A stretch of DNA of 8,113 bases from Anaerolineales bacterium (GTDB taxonomy: Bacteria > Chloroflexota > Anaerolineae > Anaerolineales > E44-bin32), in contig WVZH01000068.1 in NCBI GenBank assembly GCA_011772595.1, forward strand, positions 1,339 through 9,451. Reading direction: 5' to 3'. The notes under the pieces are model-generated. The model saw nothing but the letters and a program-made list of their open reading frames with translations. It was not told where the DNA came from and did not search any database. The translations under genes and the position numbers were made by a program. This document shows positions 1 to 6,712 of the stretch, in pieces (position 1 is the stretch's first letter; each line of letters starts with the position of its first letter).

Positions 1-1748
1 TCCATCTGCGCTTTGACCATCCCAGGGTGGATCACCAGGCCGCAATCGATGGCGCACACCACGCGGTGCACCCTCACCTCGCCCTCCTCCGATACAGAAA
101 CCTCTGCCACTTGCGCCACCGGGCTGACGTTCCAGGTTGCGTGACAAGCGATCCCGCGCCCCCATCCCGGGGGTAGCTCCGATCCCCAGTCCGCTTCGAG
201 CGCCGCCTTCTCCAATACGGGATGAAGCTTTCTGGGCTCGAGTTCTAACCTCAGCTCCAGCGGATCCCGATCCAAGGCAACCGCCATCTCATCGAGGAAA
301 GACTCGTGCACAAAAGCCTCAGTTACGTTGGTCACCGCCCGCCAGGGTCCGGTGGGGATGCGTTCAAAGGTGCTCGATCGGATACGCGGCAGTGCAGGGC
401 TGTCGAGGCGGGCGCTGACGTAGTGGCAACTGAACGGGTGGTAGAAGTCGTGCTGGAGATCGTCCTCACGAGTCCAGACCAATTTCACAGGTGATCCAAC
501 GGCTCTGGCGATTTCCACCGCCTCCTCAATGAAATCCACCTGGAGACGACGGCCAAAGCCACCCCCGATTATCGGCACATGCATATCCACATCGTCTCGG
601 GCGACACGGGCCGCTCTAGTCGTGATGTTCATCGCCTCCATCGGCACTTGCGTTGGCGCCCAGATCTCGCAACGTCCGTCCCGGACATGCGCAACGCAGC
701 TCGGTGGTTCCGGCGTGGCATGCGCCAGAAAGGGCACCTCATAGAGCGCGCTGATTTCGTTGGGATCCGTCGAGGCACCCGTCCATCCCTCTGGCACGAC
801 TTGCTCGGTCATGCTTTCGCGCAGCGCCTCCGTGTTGAGGTCGGCAAATGTGCCTTCGTCCCAGATGATCTCCAACGCCTGACGCCCCATGATCGCAGCC
901 CACGTCGAATCGGCCACCACTGCGACCCCGTTCGAAATGGGGACGATCTCTCGGACGCCCTCCACGGCTGCTGCGTTCGCAGCGTCATAGCTTTCCAGAT
1001 CACCTCTAGGGACCGGACAGCGCGCAAGCACGGCATACAGCATGTCTGGAACATCGACGTCAATACCGTAGATGGCGCTGCCATCCACCATTCGGGGGTG
1101 ATCCAACGGTTCCATACTCTCGCCGATATAGACGAACTCGGACGGATCCTTGTATTCGACCTCCTCTCTGCTCGGGACAGGCAGCGTCGAGGCGGTCTCG
1201 ACCACATCGGCGAACGACAGGCGATCTCCGCTTGTCGTATGGAGGATCAGGCCGTCTTCTGCCCGGCATTCACCTTCCGGCACTCCCCAGACCTGCGCCG
1301 CGGCCGCGATGAGCATTTTGCGCGCCGTCGCTCCCGCCCTCCTCAGAAGGAGGAACGATTGCGATACCCCCCGGCTACCGCCTGTGACCTGATTGCCGTA
1401 TTTCGAATCCGCTGTGGCTTGTTCGACACGCACGCTGGCCCAATCGGCGCCCAGCTCATCTGCCACGATCATGGCGAAAGCGGTCCTGACCCCCTGGCCG
1501 ACGTCCGGCCTGGGAATCGTTACGGTGACGGCGCCGGTCCCATCGATCCTCAGGAACACACCCGGCTCGAGCAATGCGTTCGGATTGGGTGTAGGCGTCG
1601 GCACCGCTGTGGGCTCCGCCGTCGGCAACAGGACTTCCTCCTGCGGTTCTCCACAGGAGGAAAGGAAGAGGCTGACCAGAAGACCCCCTCCGGCAGCCGC
1701 GGACACCTTGATGAATTCGCGACGTCGAAAATCCGGTCGTTGTATCAT
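1..1748 (-). CDS. IorB-like molybdopterin-binding large subunit of a xanthine dehydrogenase/aldehyde oxidase family hydroxylase (3' end beyond window)
   Basis: The frame is open from ATG 1748 to the left edge (582 codons, no stop), so the C-terminus is missing. Seen: a twin-arginine signal (R9-R10-E-F-I-K), a hydrophobic stretch and a lipobox-like LSSC (29-32), then a Pro/Thr linker (42-57). The enzyme body follows with [10 protein letters not shown] (81-90), VTGGS (121-125), GGGFGRR (395-401), WTREDD (425-430), HDFYHP (433-438), IPTGPWRAV (464-472) and CAIDCG (565-570). This order is that of the IorB-type (isoquinoline 1-oxidoreductase beta) molybdenum cytosine dinucleotide subunits, which hydroxylate N-heterocycles or aldehydes. 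The substrate cannot be told. Inferred location: exported folded through Tat and possibly lipid-anchored. The start overlaps the small-subunit stop as ATGA, implying translational coupling. Oddity: only about 25 residues separate HDFYHP from IPTGPWRAV, where relatives have roughly 70. The catalytic Glu near the C-terminus lies outside the window. Confidence 0.93.
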   Translation of the reverse strand, partial: MIQRPDFRRREFIKVSAAAGGGLLVSLFLSSCGEPQEEVLLPTAEPTAVPTPTPNPNALLEPGVFLRIDGTGAVTVTIPRPDVGQGVRTAFAMIVADELGADWASVRVEQATADSKYGNQVTGGSRGVSQSFLLLRRAGATARKMLIAAAAQVWGVPEGECRAEDGLILHTTSGDRLSFADVVETASTLPVPSREEVEYKDPSEFVYIGESMEPLDHPRMVDGSAIYGIDVDVPDMLYAVLARCPVPRGDLESYDAANAAAVEGVREIVPISNGVAVVADSTWAAIMGRQALEIIWDEGTFADLNTEALRESMTEQVVPEGWTGASTDPNEISALYEVPFLAHATPEPPSCVAHVRDGRCEIWAPTQVPMEAMNITTRAARVARDDVDMHVPIIGGGFGRRLQVDFIEEAVEIARAVGSPVKLVWTREDDLQHDFYHPFSCHYVSARLDSPALPRIRSSTFERIPTGPWRAVTNVTEAFVHESFLDEMAVALDRDPLELRLELEPRKLHPVLEKAALEADWGSELPPGWGRGIACHATWNVSPVAQVAEVSVSEEGEVRVHRVVCAIDCGLVIHPGMVKAQM

Positions 1749-2212
1749 GCTGCACCCCCTGTCTCCACCACACTTTGGATGGCACCCAGAATCCGCTGGT
1801 ACGTACCGCAGCGGCAAAGCACAGCGGACATGGTCTCAACGATCTCCACTTGAGTGGGCTGAGGTTTAGCCAAGAGCAGCGCTGCGGCCTGCATGATCTG
1901 GCCCGGCTGGCAGTAGCCACACTGTGGGACCTGTCCCTCGATCCAGGCAAGCTGGAGTGGATGGTCACCAGTGGAGGATAGGCCCTCAATGGTAGTGATG
2001 CTACTTGCTCCCACTCGAGATATCGGCAAATTGCACGACCGAACTGCCTCACCGTCAAGATGGACTGTGCAGGCTCCGCACTCCCCGACGCCACAGCTGT
2101 ACTTGGTCCCGGTAAGCCCCAGCTCGTCACGCAGCACCCAAAGCAGCGGCGTTTCTGGAGACGCTTCGACCGTGTACGATTGTTGGTTGACCTTGAAAGT
2201 GTAGGAAACCAT
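1745..2212 (-). CDS. 2Fe-2S small subunit of the molybdenum hydroxylase (IorA-like)
   Basis: A 155-residue protein of the normal length for CoxS/IorA-type subunits, which pass electrons from the molybdenum site through two 2Fe-2S clusters. The N-terminal plant-ferredoxin fold carries C40, C45, C48 and C60 (CGVGECGAC followed by C). The C-terminal helical domain carries C98 and C101 (CGYCQPGQ) and C133 and C135 (CRCG). All eight cluster cysteines are present. The start chosen is ATG 2212 because GAGGAGAGG sits 6 bases upstream; an upstream TTG at 2236 would extend the protein by eight residues and swallow that ribosome binding site. There is no signal peptide of its own, so it would be carried out with the Tat-bearing large subunit, as is known for such heterodimers. 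Its stop overlaps the large-subunit start by ATGA. No FAD subunit gene is present, which fits the IorAB-type two-subunit layout. Confidence 0.96.
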   Translation of the reverse strand: MVSYTFKVNQQSYTVEASPETPLLWVLRDELGLTGTKYSCGVGECGACTVHLDGEAVRSCNLPISRVGASSITTIEGLSSTGDHPLQLAWIEGQVPQCGYCQPGQIMQAAALLLAKPQPTQVEIVETMSAVLCRCGTYQRILGAIQSVVETGGAA

Positions 2213-2234
2213 GCTGCACCTCTCCTCTATTATC

Positions 2235-2268
2235 AACCCACAAAGTGTGGATTGGGTTTATTTTTTTT
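2235..2268 (+). terminator. Hairpin plus T-tract, terminator-like on the plus strand or operator for the iorA-like gene
   Basis: AACCCA (2235-2240) pairs with TGGGTT (2253-2258), and an alternative inner stem CCACA (2238-2242)/TGTGG (2246-2250) has a 3-base loop. The plus strand then reads TTTATTTTTTTT, the shape of a Rho-independent terminator. No plus-strand gene ends here, so it may stop antisense transcription. On the minus strand the same bases would be an A-tract followed by a dyad, ending 22 bases before the small-subunit start, which could be an operator. Both roles are inferred. Confidence 0.35.
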
Positions 2269-2401
2269 GATGCGTGTAGAGTTTAACATGGCACAGAATG
2301 AAAAGTAGAAGCTCCCATAGAGCGCATATGGAAGCATTGTGAAAAGTCGGACCTGGAGGAAAGATTAGGTCGCCACGTCACCTTGAATATTTCAGGCTTT
2401 C

Positions 2402-3094
2402 TCATGGAAGAGATTGGCCCTCTTCAACCTTGACAGGAGATCTTTCCATAGGATTGACGCTCAACATCACTCTAGCGAACTTGGCGTGCACCCAGGCCAG
2501 CCCGTTCGTGACATGCAGGGTCGCCGGCCACAGCATCAAGCCGATTAAGGCGGCGAGCATGGCATCGCTCATGCTATCGACCTCCCAGGCCGGTAGACCT
2601 GTGCCAAGGAATATCCCGACTTGGAAATCTTGAAGATACGGATACGTGATTGGCATGGTCAGGAATGCCAGCGTCAGGGAGACCAACGTCACCACGACCA
2701 CGAACGTGGCGATCCCTAAGGGAAATTTTAAGAACAGATATACTAGGCTTTTCCAGGTCACTGGATTGGTGAAGTACGCTTTGAAACGCGTCCAGACGTC
2801 GGCACCTTCTTTGGATGGGTACGCCATCCTAGGGACGTCTTCTTTCAGCCAGTAGATCACCATCAAGCGCTCGAAGCTGGCCAGGGCCCACCAAGCAACT
2901 CCTACCAGCAGAAGGATGGGGATCCCCAGCCAGATGATTACTAAGGGGATTCCCAACGCAAGTCCTGTAACCAGGAAAACGAAGTAGAAAATACCGAGCG
3001 GAAAAGTCGTTAGCAGGTAGAGCAGGTTGAGGTACGCTTGCCCGCTGCCCATCACCCCGAAGAATCGACCTGCGGATTGCGTAGAATCGTTCAT
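2402..3094 (-). CDS. Stand-alone Sensor-domain (PF13796-type) multi-pass membrane protein
   Basis: A 230-residue hydrophobic protein made of two similar halves. YLLTTFPLGIFYFVFLVTG (from 26) and YLFLKFPLGIATFVVVVTL (from 119) share the FPLGI element, each opening a helical hairpin; about four to six membrane segments are likely. The first half ends in an FERLMVIYWL stretch (74-83). This layout matches the putative sensor domain usually found at the N-terminus of actinobacterial and Chloroflexota histidine kinases, but here no kinase domain follows and the protein ends in a short polar tail. The start is ATG 3094, with GAGGAG 7 bases upstream; an upstream extension to 3151 lacks a ribosome binding site. 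It lies 63 bases behind the anti-sigma gene in the same direction, so it probably belongs to the ECF operon and may sense a membrane signal for it. Family membership is fairly sure; function is inferred. Confidence 0.8.
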   Translation of the reverse strand: MNDSTQSAGRFFGVMGSGQAYLNLLYLLTTFPLGIFYFVFLVTGLALGIPLVIIWLGIPILLLVGVAWWALASFERLMVIYWLKEDVPRMAYPSKEGADVWTRFKAYFTNPVTWKSLVYLFLKFPLGIATFVVVVTLVSLTLAFLTMPITYPYLQDFQVGIFLGTGLPAWEVDSMSDAMLAALIGLMLWPATLHVTNGLAWVHAKFARVMLSVNPMERSPVKVEEGQSLP

Positions 3095-3157
3095 CGTCGT
3101 ACTCCTCGTAGTCAAGTTACCGCTTATGCCAGTTTCTTCGATACAACGCACGCTGCC

Positions 3158-3484
3158 CTATGGGGAACCTGAACTGTACACGAAGAACGATAACCAAAGC
3201 ACCCCCATTACCGTCAGGATCACAAAGGCGATCAGTCCCGCCCACACGATATTGCGCCGTAGCATGTGTTGCTTGGCTTCTCTATAGGCTTCTATTTTGT
3301 CTTCTTCTGTAAGTGGGATCGGTACCTCTCCAGATAGCTCCATAGCCGCCAGCCTATTTGCCACGTTTGCGAGTTCCGGATCGCCTTCCAGGTATTCCTC
3401 AACAAGGGCACGCGTGTCAGCACTCACTTCATCCGCTGCATATATCGGCAACAAATCGAGAATGACATTCCTTGTAATTTCCAT
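3158..3484 (-). CDS. Small membrane anti-sigma factor-like protein, without zinc ligands
   Basis: A 108-residue protein. The N-terminal part (1-45, starting MEITRNVILDLLPIYAADEVS, followed by ALVEEYLEGDPELA at 26-39) has the pattern of the putative zinc-finger anti-sigma domains seen next to ECF sigma factors. A charged linker leads to one membrane segment (about 79-103) and a very short outer tail. It contains no cysteine and only one histidine (H73), so the HxxxCxxC zinc site of classical ZAS anti-sigma factors is absent. The ATG follows the sigma-factor stop after a single base (TGA-T-ATG), and AGGAGG lies 6 bases upstream, so the two genes are co-translated. Expected role: hold the sigma factor at the membrane until a signal arrives. 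With almost no extracytoplasmic part, the signal may come through another membrane protein such as the Sensor protein encoded next. The role is inferred from position and N-terminal pattern. Confidence 0.8.
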   Translation of the reverse strand: MEITRNVILDLLPIYAADEVSADTRALVEEYLEGDPELANVANRLAAMELSGEVPIPLTEEDKIEAYREAKQHMLRRNIVWAGLIAFVILTVMGVLWLSFFVYSSGSP

Positions 3485-3485
3485 A

Positions 3486-3968
3486 TCAATCCTCCTTATT
3501 GACCCATACCGCGAGCAGCTTTTTACGAACGCGGTGCACCTTCACTTTGGCGGCCGAAAGGGATAATTCCAGGACACGTGCAATTTCGGCATAGGGTAGT
3601 TCATGCTGGACACGCAAAATAAACGCCACACGGTCGGTCTCCGGTATTGTCTGCAGAAAACGCTGAACTCTCCGTAATTCAAGTTGAGATTCAACGACTT
3701 CATCCGGTTCAGGAGCAGGATCGGGATAGACATCGTTGAGCACAACCTGGTTCTTTCTCTTTCTGCGCTGCTCTAGATAGACATTGCGGGCGATGGCAAA
3801 GAGATAGGCTTTGAGGGTTTCTGTACGAATCTTGCTGTTGTTCACCCAGGCACGGACAAACATCTCAGAGGTAATATCCTCGGCATCAAGACTATCACCT
3901 GAAAGCCAGAGAGCAAAGCGGTAGACATCAGCAGCGTAGTCCTCATACAAGTCTTGGAAAGTGAGCAT
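3486..3968 (-). CDS. ECF-family RNA polymerase sigma factor
   Basis: A 160-residue protein of typical ECF length. Region sigma-2 spans about 4-72, with LYEDYAADVYRFAL (7-20), the DAEDITSEMFVRAW element (28-41) and a basic end (QRRKRK) that suits core and -10 contacts. An acidic, Pro-rich linker follows (VYPDPAPEPDEV). Region sigma-4 spans about 102-152, with PETDRVAFILRVQHELPYAEIA in two parts and a helix-turn-helix ending KVKVHRVRKKL that would read the -35 element. The start chosen is ATG 3968, with GAGGAG 4 bases upstream; GTG 3971 would leave only one base of spacing. It heads the sigma/anti-sigma/Sensor cassette and probably regulates its own operon, although no GGAAC-type -35 motif was found upstream. 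The subgroup of ECF factor cannot be assigned by eye. Confidence 0.94.
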   Translation of the reverse strand: MLTFQDLYEDYAADVYRFALWLSGDSLDAEDITSEMFVRAWVNNSKIRTETLKAYLFAIARNVYLEQRRKRKNQVVLNDVYPDPAPEPDEVVESQLELRRVQRFLQTIPETDRVAFILRVQHELPYAEIARVLELSLSAAKVKVHRVRKKLLAVWVNKED

Positions 3969-3985
3969 CACGCTCCTCTAACCAT

Positions 3986-4014
3986 ACTATGCATGACGAA
4001 GCGAAAAGTTACAA
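3986..4014 (-). promoter_or_regulatory. Weak candidate promoter for the ECF sigma operon
   Basis: On the minus strand TTGTAA (4014-4009) is separated by 17 bases from CATAGT (3991-3986), each matching the housekeeping consensus at four of six positions. Transcription would begin about 10 bases before the sigma ATG, leaving a short leader that holds the GAGGAG site. The match is weak and could be chance. Confidence 0.25.
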
Positions 4015-4090
4015 TCTGTGTTCGACTTTTCGGTCTGTTCTTGCATCGCATCCCCGAACTGCCTTGGCGGGACATCAGGCTGTAAGTAGA

Positions 4091-5212
4091 TCAATCTCGA
4101 GGGGGATGAAGGAGGATTTCCGCCGCGTCTTTGAGAAGACGATCTTCGGGTGGATAGCCGAAGTCATTATCGATGCGCACGATATAGCCATCCTCGATCT
4201 GCAGCGTGATGTAGGAGACGCCATGCCCATGGAGAAAAACCGCCGCGTATTCCCCGGCCGGGTAATCAGGATCCGAATAGGCCTCCTCTGACACCCGATA
4301 GACGGCGATCAAGCCCTTGATCTGCAACCCCGACCAGGCTTCAACTTCCTCGCGACGCAAGAAATGTCCCTCGGGGCCAAGGAAGGGAAGCACCTCGAGG
4401 CGCGTGCCGTCGGCCTCCCCCTCCCGGCATTTAGGCGGACCGCCGAGACCGTCTGCATGCGTACAGGCGGATAGCGTGTACCTGACGAGCGCTTTCACCG
4501 CCTCTTGATCTCTTGCCAGGACCGCATCAAGCACTACGTTAATCTCCGCCACACCGGTCCTGGTGGAGGGGGCATGGATCGCAGGCATTTGATCTTGGAG
4601 CGATGGGCCGCCATCGCTCGAAACCACTTCGATGTCCACTGGGAAGGTTGCACAACCGGTCCAGCTTCCCCATGACATATCCAGTGCATGCAGTTCATAG
4701 CTGGCAAGGCCTCTCATCTGCGCCTGCCCCGTCTCGACCGCCCGAAGCTGAAAGGTGACCATTTCCAAGTCACCTGGGTACAGCGTCTTCGTAGAAACCA
4801 TGGGACCAAGATCGCCCTCCATAAGTTTTGGAGCGATCTCGAGGCGATACTGGACCTGGCCCATAAAACCCACACTGTCCTCCGCATTTTCGAGAAAAAG
4901 CGCGACTTCGAGCGCCTCACCCTCTTCGAGGAACGTGGAGGATGGGACGAGCCAGAGTCCCGTTCCCTCGGGATTGCAGTAGGGGTTTGAGATCCAGGTT
5001 GTCGCTTCTGGAGCCGTCGGCGTCTGGAGAACCGGCATCGAGGACACGAAGGTGGGCTTAACGCCCCCAACGGTGGGGGTGCGATGTTCAGGTGTTGGAT
5101 TTTCCTTTGGTATAGAAACAGCTTCCTCGGAAGAGCTGCATGATACGCAGCTCAAGAGGATCAGGAGTGTGATCGCCAAGCACTGGAGATGAGTGAACCT
5201 CTTCACGCCCAT
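4091..5212 (-). CDS. Two-domain lipoprotein of unknown function
   Basis: A 373-residue protein. The signal peptide has basic residues, a hydrophobic core (11-20) and a lipobox-like LLSC (C22), with a second candidate at C25. A Pro/Thr-rich linker (about 35-72) is typical of surface lipoproteins. Residues about 75-197 look like a beta-sandwich domain (FLEEGEALEVALFLENAED, YPGDLEMVTFQLRA), with C79 and C187 as a possible disulfide. Residues about 218-352 form a second domain (INVVLDAVLARDQEAVKALVRYT, ADGLGGPPKC, LPFLGPEGHFLR, YPAGEYAAVF), with C250 and C262 close enough to pair. This second part resembles an unnamed domain I associate with Chloroflexota lipoproteins, from memory only. The start is ATG 5212, with GGAG 5 bases upstream; ATG 5245 lacks a ribosome binding site. 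A strong hairpin lies 47 bases before the start. No enzyme motif is visible. It may be an extracellular binding protein, but no function is claimed. Confidence 0.75.
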   Translation of the reverse strand: MGVKRFTHLQCLAITLLILLSCVSCSSSEEAVSIPKENPTPEHRTPTVGGVKPTFVSSMPVLQTPTAPEATTWISNPYCNPEGTGLWLVPSSTFLEEGEALEVALFLENAEDSVGFMGQVQYRLEIAPKLMEGDLGPMVSTKTLYPGDLEMVTFQLRAVETGQAQMRGLASYELHALDMSWGSWTGCATFPVDIEVVSSDGGPSLQDQMPAIHAPSTRTGVAEINVVLDAVLARDQEAVKALVRYTLSACTHADGLGGPPKCREGEADGTRLEVLPFLGPEGHFLRREEVEAWSGLQIKGLIAVYRVSEEAYSDPDYPAGEYAAVFLHGHGVSYITLQIEDGYIVRIDNDFGYPPEDRLLKDAAEILLHPPRD

Positions 5213-5258
5213 TGTCACTCCAACCCTATGCGTATTTCGGCTCATGCATCGATCTTTT

Positions 5259-5299
5259 CGTGGCCAAACCGTCCCACCCAACGGAACAGTTCGGCCACG
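5259..5299 (-). promoter_or_regulatory. Hairpin in the leader of the two-domain lipoprotein gene
   Basis: CGTGGCCAAACCG (5259-5271) and CAGTTCGGCCACG (5287-5299), written on the plus strand, form a 13-position stem around a 15-base loop. On the plus strand two positions mismatch (A-C and C-A); in minus-strand RNA both become G-U pairs, so the stem would be complete there. It would sit in the 5' leader, 47 bases before ATG 5212. No U-tract follows, so it is not a plain terminator. It may be a regulatory RNA element or a protein-binding dyad. Confidence 0.45.
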
Positions 5300-5463
5300 A
5301 GCATCATCTATCGTTCTTGTGTACCCTTCCCGCGGAAATCACCCAGCACGGGAGGATAGCATCTATCACGAGGTGGAACATCGGTTCTCTGACCCTCAAT
5401 TGAAAGTGTCTCTAACCTTTGGAACGGTCAGGCTTTTATGTTCATCCCGCTAGAGGCGATTCC

Positions 5464-6225
5464 TCAGGGGAGCAACTCGTAAATGACCGTCACCTGTACC
5501 CCGATGGTCGTCTGTCCTGGACTGATGATACTAGGCTGTCCTGCACCGACTCCACCTCCACCGAGGTCTCCCTTTAAGCCGTAGCTATACGTGGGCGCCA
5601 GGGCTCCTGCGGAACCCTCTCCTACGGAGAGCACCTTGCCAAGCTTCATGCCCAAACCCGATGCCAGTTTCTCGGCACGATCTCGAGCGTCGGCTATCGC
5701 TTTACCACGCGCTTCTGTTTCCAGGAAAGATACGTCGTCGATCGAGAAGTTAATATTATGGATATTGGTTGCTCCAGCACCGAGGCTAGCGTTTATGAGA
5801 TCGCCCATGATGAGGACATCTCGCACCGTCACGAAAATGCTGATTTCAACGTGGTATTTCGTTTCACCGGTCGGCATTCCGGTCTGGGGGTCGTGAATAT
5901 ATTCCGTCCAAATGCTGTAATTCACCGTGCGAACATCATCCGAGCTCACACCCCTGGCGACAACAGCCTCGGTGACCCTCTCTATGGCCGCATTTGCCTC
6001 TCTGATGGATTGACCGATGTCAGGATCAATGACGGAAACACCCAATTGAACTTCCGCCAAATCGGGCGCCCCGCTCGCCTGACCGTACCCGGTCACAGAG
6101 AGTGTTGAGCGCTCTTCCTTCAACCCAGAGCCACCATCTGACCCACACCCTGCAATCAGAACAGCCAGGATCAATAGGAACGGTACAATTACTCGAAATC
6201 TGGTAAACATTTTCTTCTTTCTCAT
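5464..6225 (-). CDS. SIMPL-domain (DUF541) lipoprotein
   Basis: A 253-residue protein. A lysine/arginine-rich start, a hydrophobic core (12-25) and lipobox IAGC (24-27) mark a lipoprotein. A short Gly/Ser linker leads to a full SIMPL domain (about 39-253): LSVTGYGQASGAPDLAEVQLG (in the usual first strand, 42-62), the helix-forming RGKAIADARDRAEKLASGLG region (173-192), KVLSVGEG (197-204), and the characteristic end SPGQTTIGVQVTVIYEL (235-251). SIMPL/DUF541 proteins (BP26-like, YggE-like) form periplasmic or surface assemblies; their biochemical role is not established, and YggE is linked to oxidative-stress tolerance. The start is ATG 6225 with GGAGG 6 bases upstream; the frame stays open to 6342 but without a second good start. 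No clear terminator follows the stop. The leader contains two dyads. Identification is sure; function is not. Confidence 0.94.
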   Translation of the reverse strand: MRKKKMFTRFRVIVPFLLILAVLIAGCGSDGGSGLKEERSTLSVTGYGQASGAPDLAEVQLGVSVIDPDIGQSIREANAAIERVTEAVVARGVSSDDVRTVNYSIWTEYIHDPQTGMPTGETKYHVEISIFVTVRDVLIMGDLINASLGAGATNIHNINFSIDDVSFLETEARGKAIADARDRAEKLASGLGMKLGKVLSVGEGSAGALAPTYSYGLKGDLGGGGVGAGQPSIISPGQTTIGVQVTVIYELLP

Positions 6226-6240
6226 TTCAATCCTCCGTAC

Positions 6241-6261
6241 GTTCGAATTGATGATGCGAAC
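6241..6261 (-). repeat. Dyad GTTCG/CGAAC in the SIMPL leader
   Basis: GTTCG (6241-6245) and CGAAC (6257-6261) form a 5-bp inverted repeat around 11 bases, just upstream of the GGAGG site of the SIMPL gene. A short arm length makes chance possible. If bound or folded, it could block ribosome access. Confidence 0.3.
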
Positions 6262-6270
6262 AAGACAGCA

Positions 6271-6294
6271 TTTGTACTCGAAATCCGGTACAAA
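6271..6294 (-). promoter_or_regulatory. Operator-like dyad TTTGTAC-N10-GTACAAA upstream of the SIMPL gene
   Basis: TTTGTAC (6271-6277) and GTACAAA (6288-6294) are perfect 7-bp inverted arms around 10 bases, with arm centres 17 bases apart and the inner edge 46 bases before ATG 6225. This geometry is usual for a dimeric repressor or activator site. The loop lacks GC-rich pairing and no T-tract follows, so a terminator is unlikely. A regulatory role is inferred. Confidence 0.4.
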
Positions 6295-6697
6295 ATCCAG
6301 ATGGAACTCACTCCTTGTTGAAGAGTGACATCCAAGACTCACGCATCTGTGTCCATACCGCGCTTAAAGCATATGGAAAGACGGCACTTCGTTCATCAGA
6401 GCTTGGGACGGTTTTCGTGTAAGCCCAAGAGATCGTTCGAATATAGACCAAGTGGATAGTATCTGAGGAGGGATCAATCGTAAGCACAACAACAGAAGAG
6501 GGTACGATTTGGATGAAGAGACTTGTCGCAGATTTCACACAGACGAATTCGTAAGGGATCTGGCTAAGATGACCCTTGATTCCTATAATGGAGTAGCTTC
6601 ATTAGCGGATGCAGAAGTTTTCATTCTCAACGTCAGAAGATATGCACGTGGATATTGTCTCGGTCTGTAGAATGCATCCACCAGCCTGCCAGATTTT

Positions 6698-6703
6698 TAG
6701 AAT
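6698..6703 (+). promoter_or_regulatory. Candidate -10 element for the EEP hydrolase gene, possibly leaderless
   Basis: TAGAAT (five of six matches to TATAAT) ends 9 bases before ATG 6713. Transcription would then begin at or within a few bases of the start codon. No Shine-Dalgarno sequence precedes the ATG and no good -35 hexamer is visible at normal spacing. A leaderless start would explain the missing ribosome binding site. Confidence 0.3.
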
Positions 6704-6712
6704 ACCGCTGCC

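Larger units (their letters stand above)
6226..6712. other. 487-base divergent intergenic region without a convincing gene
   Basis: It separates the minus-strand SIMPL gene from the plus-strand EEP gene and should hold both promoters. It contains the two dyads before the SIMPL gene, a 9-base direct repeat CGTTCGAAT (6240-6248 and 6434-6442), the palindrome CGAATTCG (6544-6551), and two copies of TAGAAT (6668-6673 and 6698-6703). Open frames on both strands (minus from GTG 6538 to 6308, plus from ATG 6569 to 6670) lack ribosome binding sites and known motifs, so they are not called as genes. Confidence 0.6.

Noticed and set aside
1470..1505. Apparent frameshift in the large subunit at a C-run (plus strand)
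   Set aside because: A first reading with one base too few gave a stop; counting the five C bases restores [10 protein letters not shown] in frame, so the gene is intact here.
579..1853. Long plus-strand open frame of 424 codons
   Set aside because: It is antisense to the molybdopterin subunit, whose frame is intact and full of family motifs. The plus translation has no recognisable motif and is rich in Arg, His and Pro as expected for a shadow in GC-rich DNA.
1456..2130. Minus-strand frame of 224 codons spanning the junction of the two hydroxylase genes
   Set aside because: It is out of frame with both subunits, which have conserved cysteines and Tat/molybdenum motifs; the overlap is a shadow.
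3095..3151. N-terminal extension of the Sensor protein
   Set aside because: No ribosome binding site at 3151, while ATG 3094 has GAGGAG 7 bases upstream.
5325..5355. Imperfect dyad CCTTCCCG / CGGGAGG upstream of the lipoprotein gene
   Set aside because: Needs a bulge, has only about seven pairs and a 16-base loop; too likely by chance in GC-rich DNA.
6226..6342. N-terminal extension of the SIMPL protein
   Set aside because: The extended frame has no good ribosome binding site and would bury the signal peptide 39 residues in; ATG 6225 has GGAGG at the right distance.
6308..6538. Minus-strand small open frame (76 codons) upstream of the SIMPL gene
   Set aside because: Only a GTG start without a ribosome binding site, no motif or recognised family, and it is read against another open frame on the plus strand.
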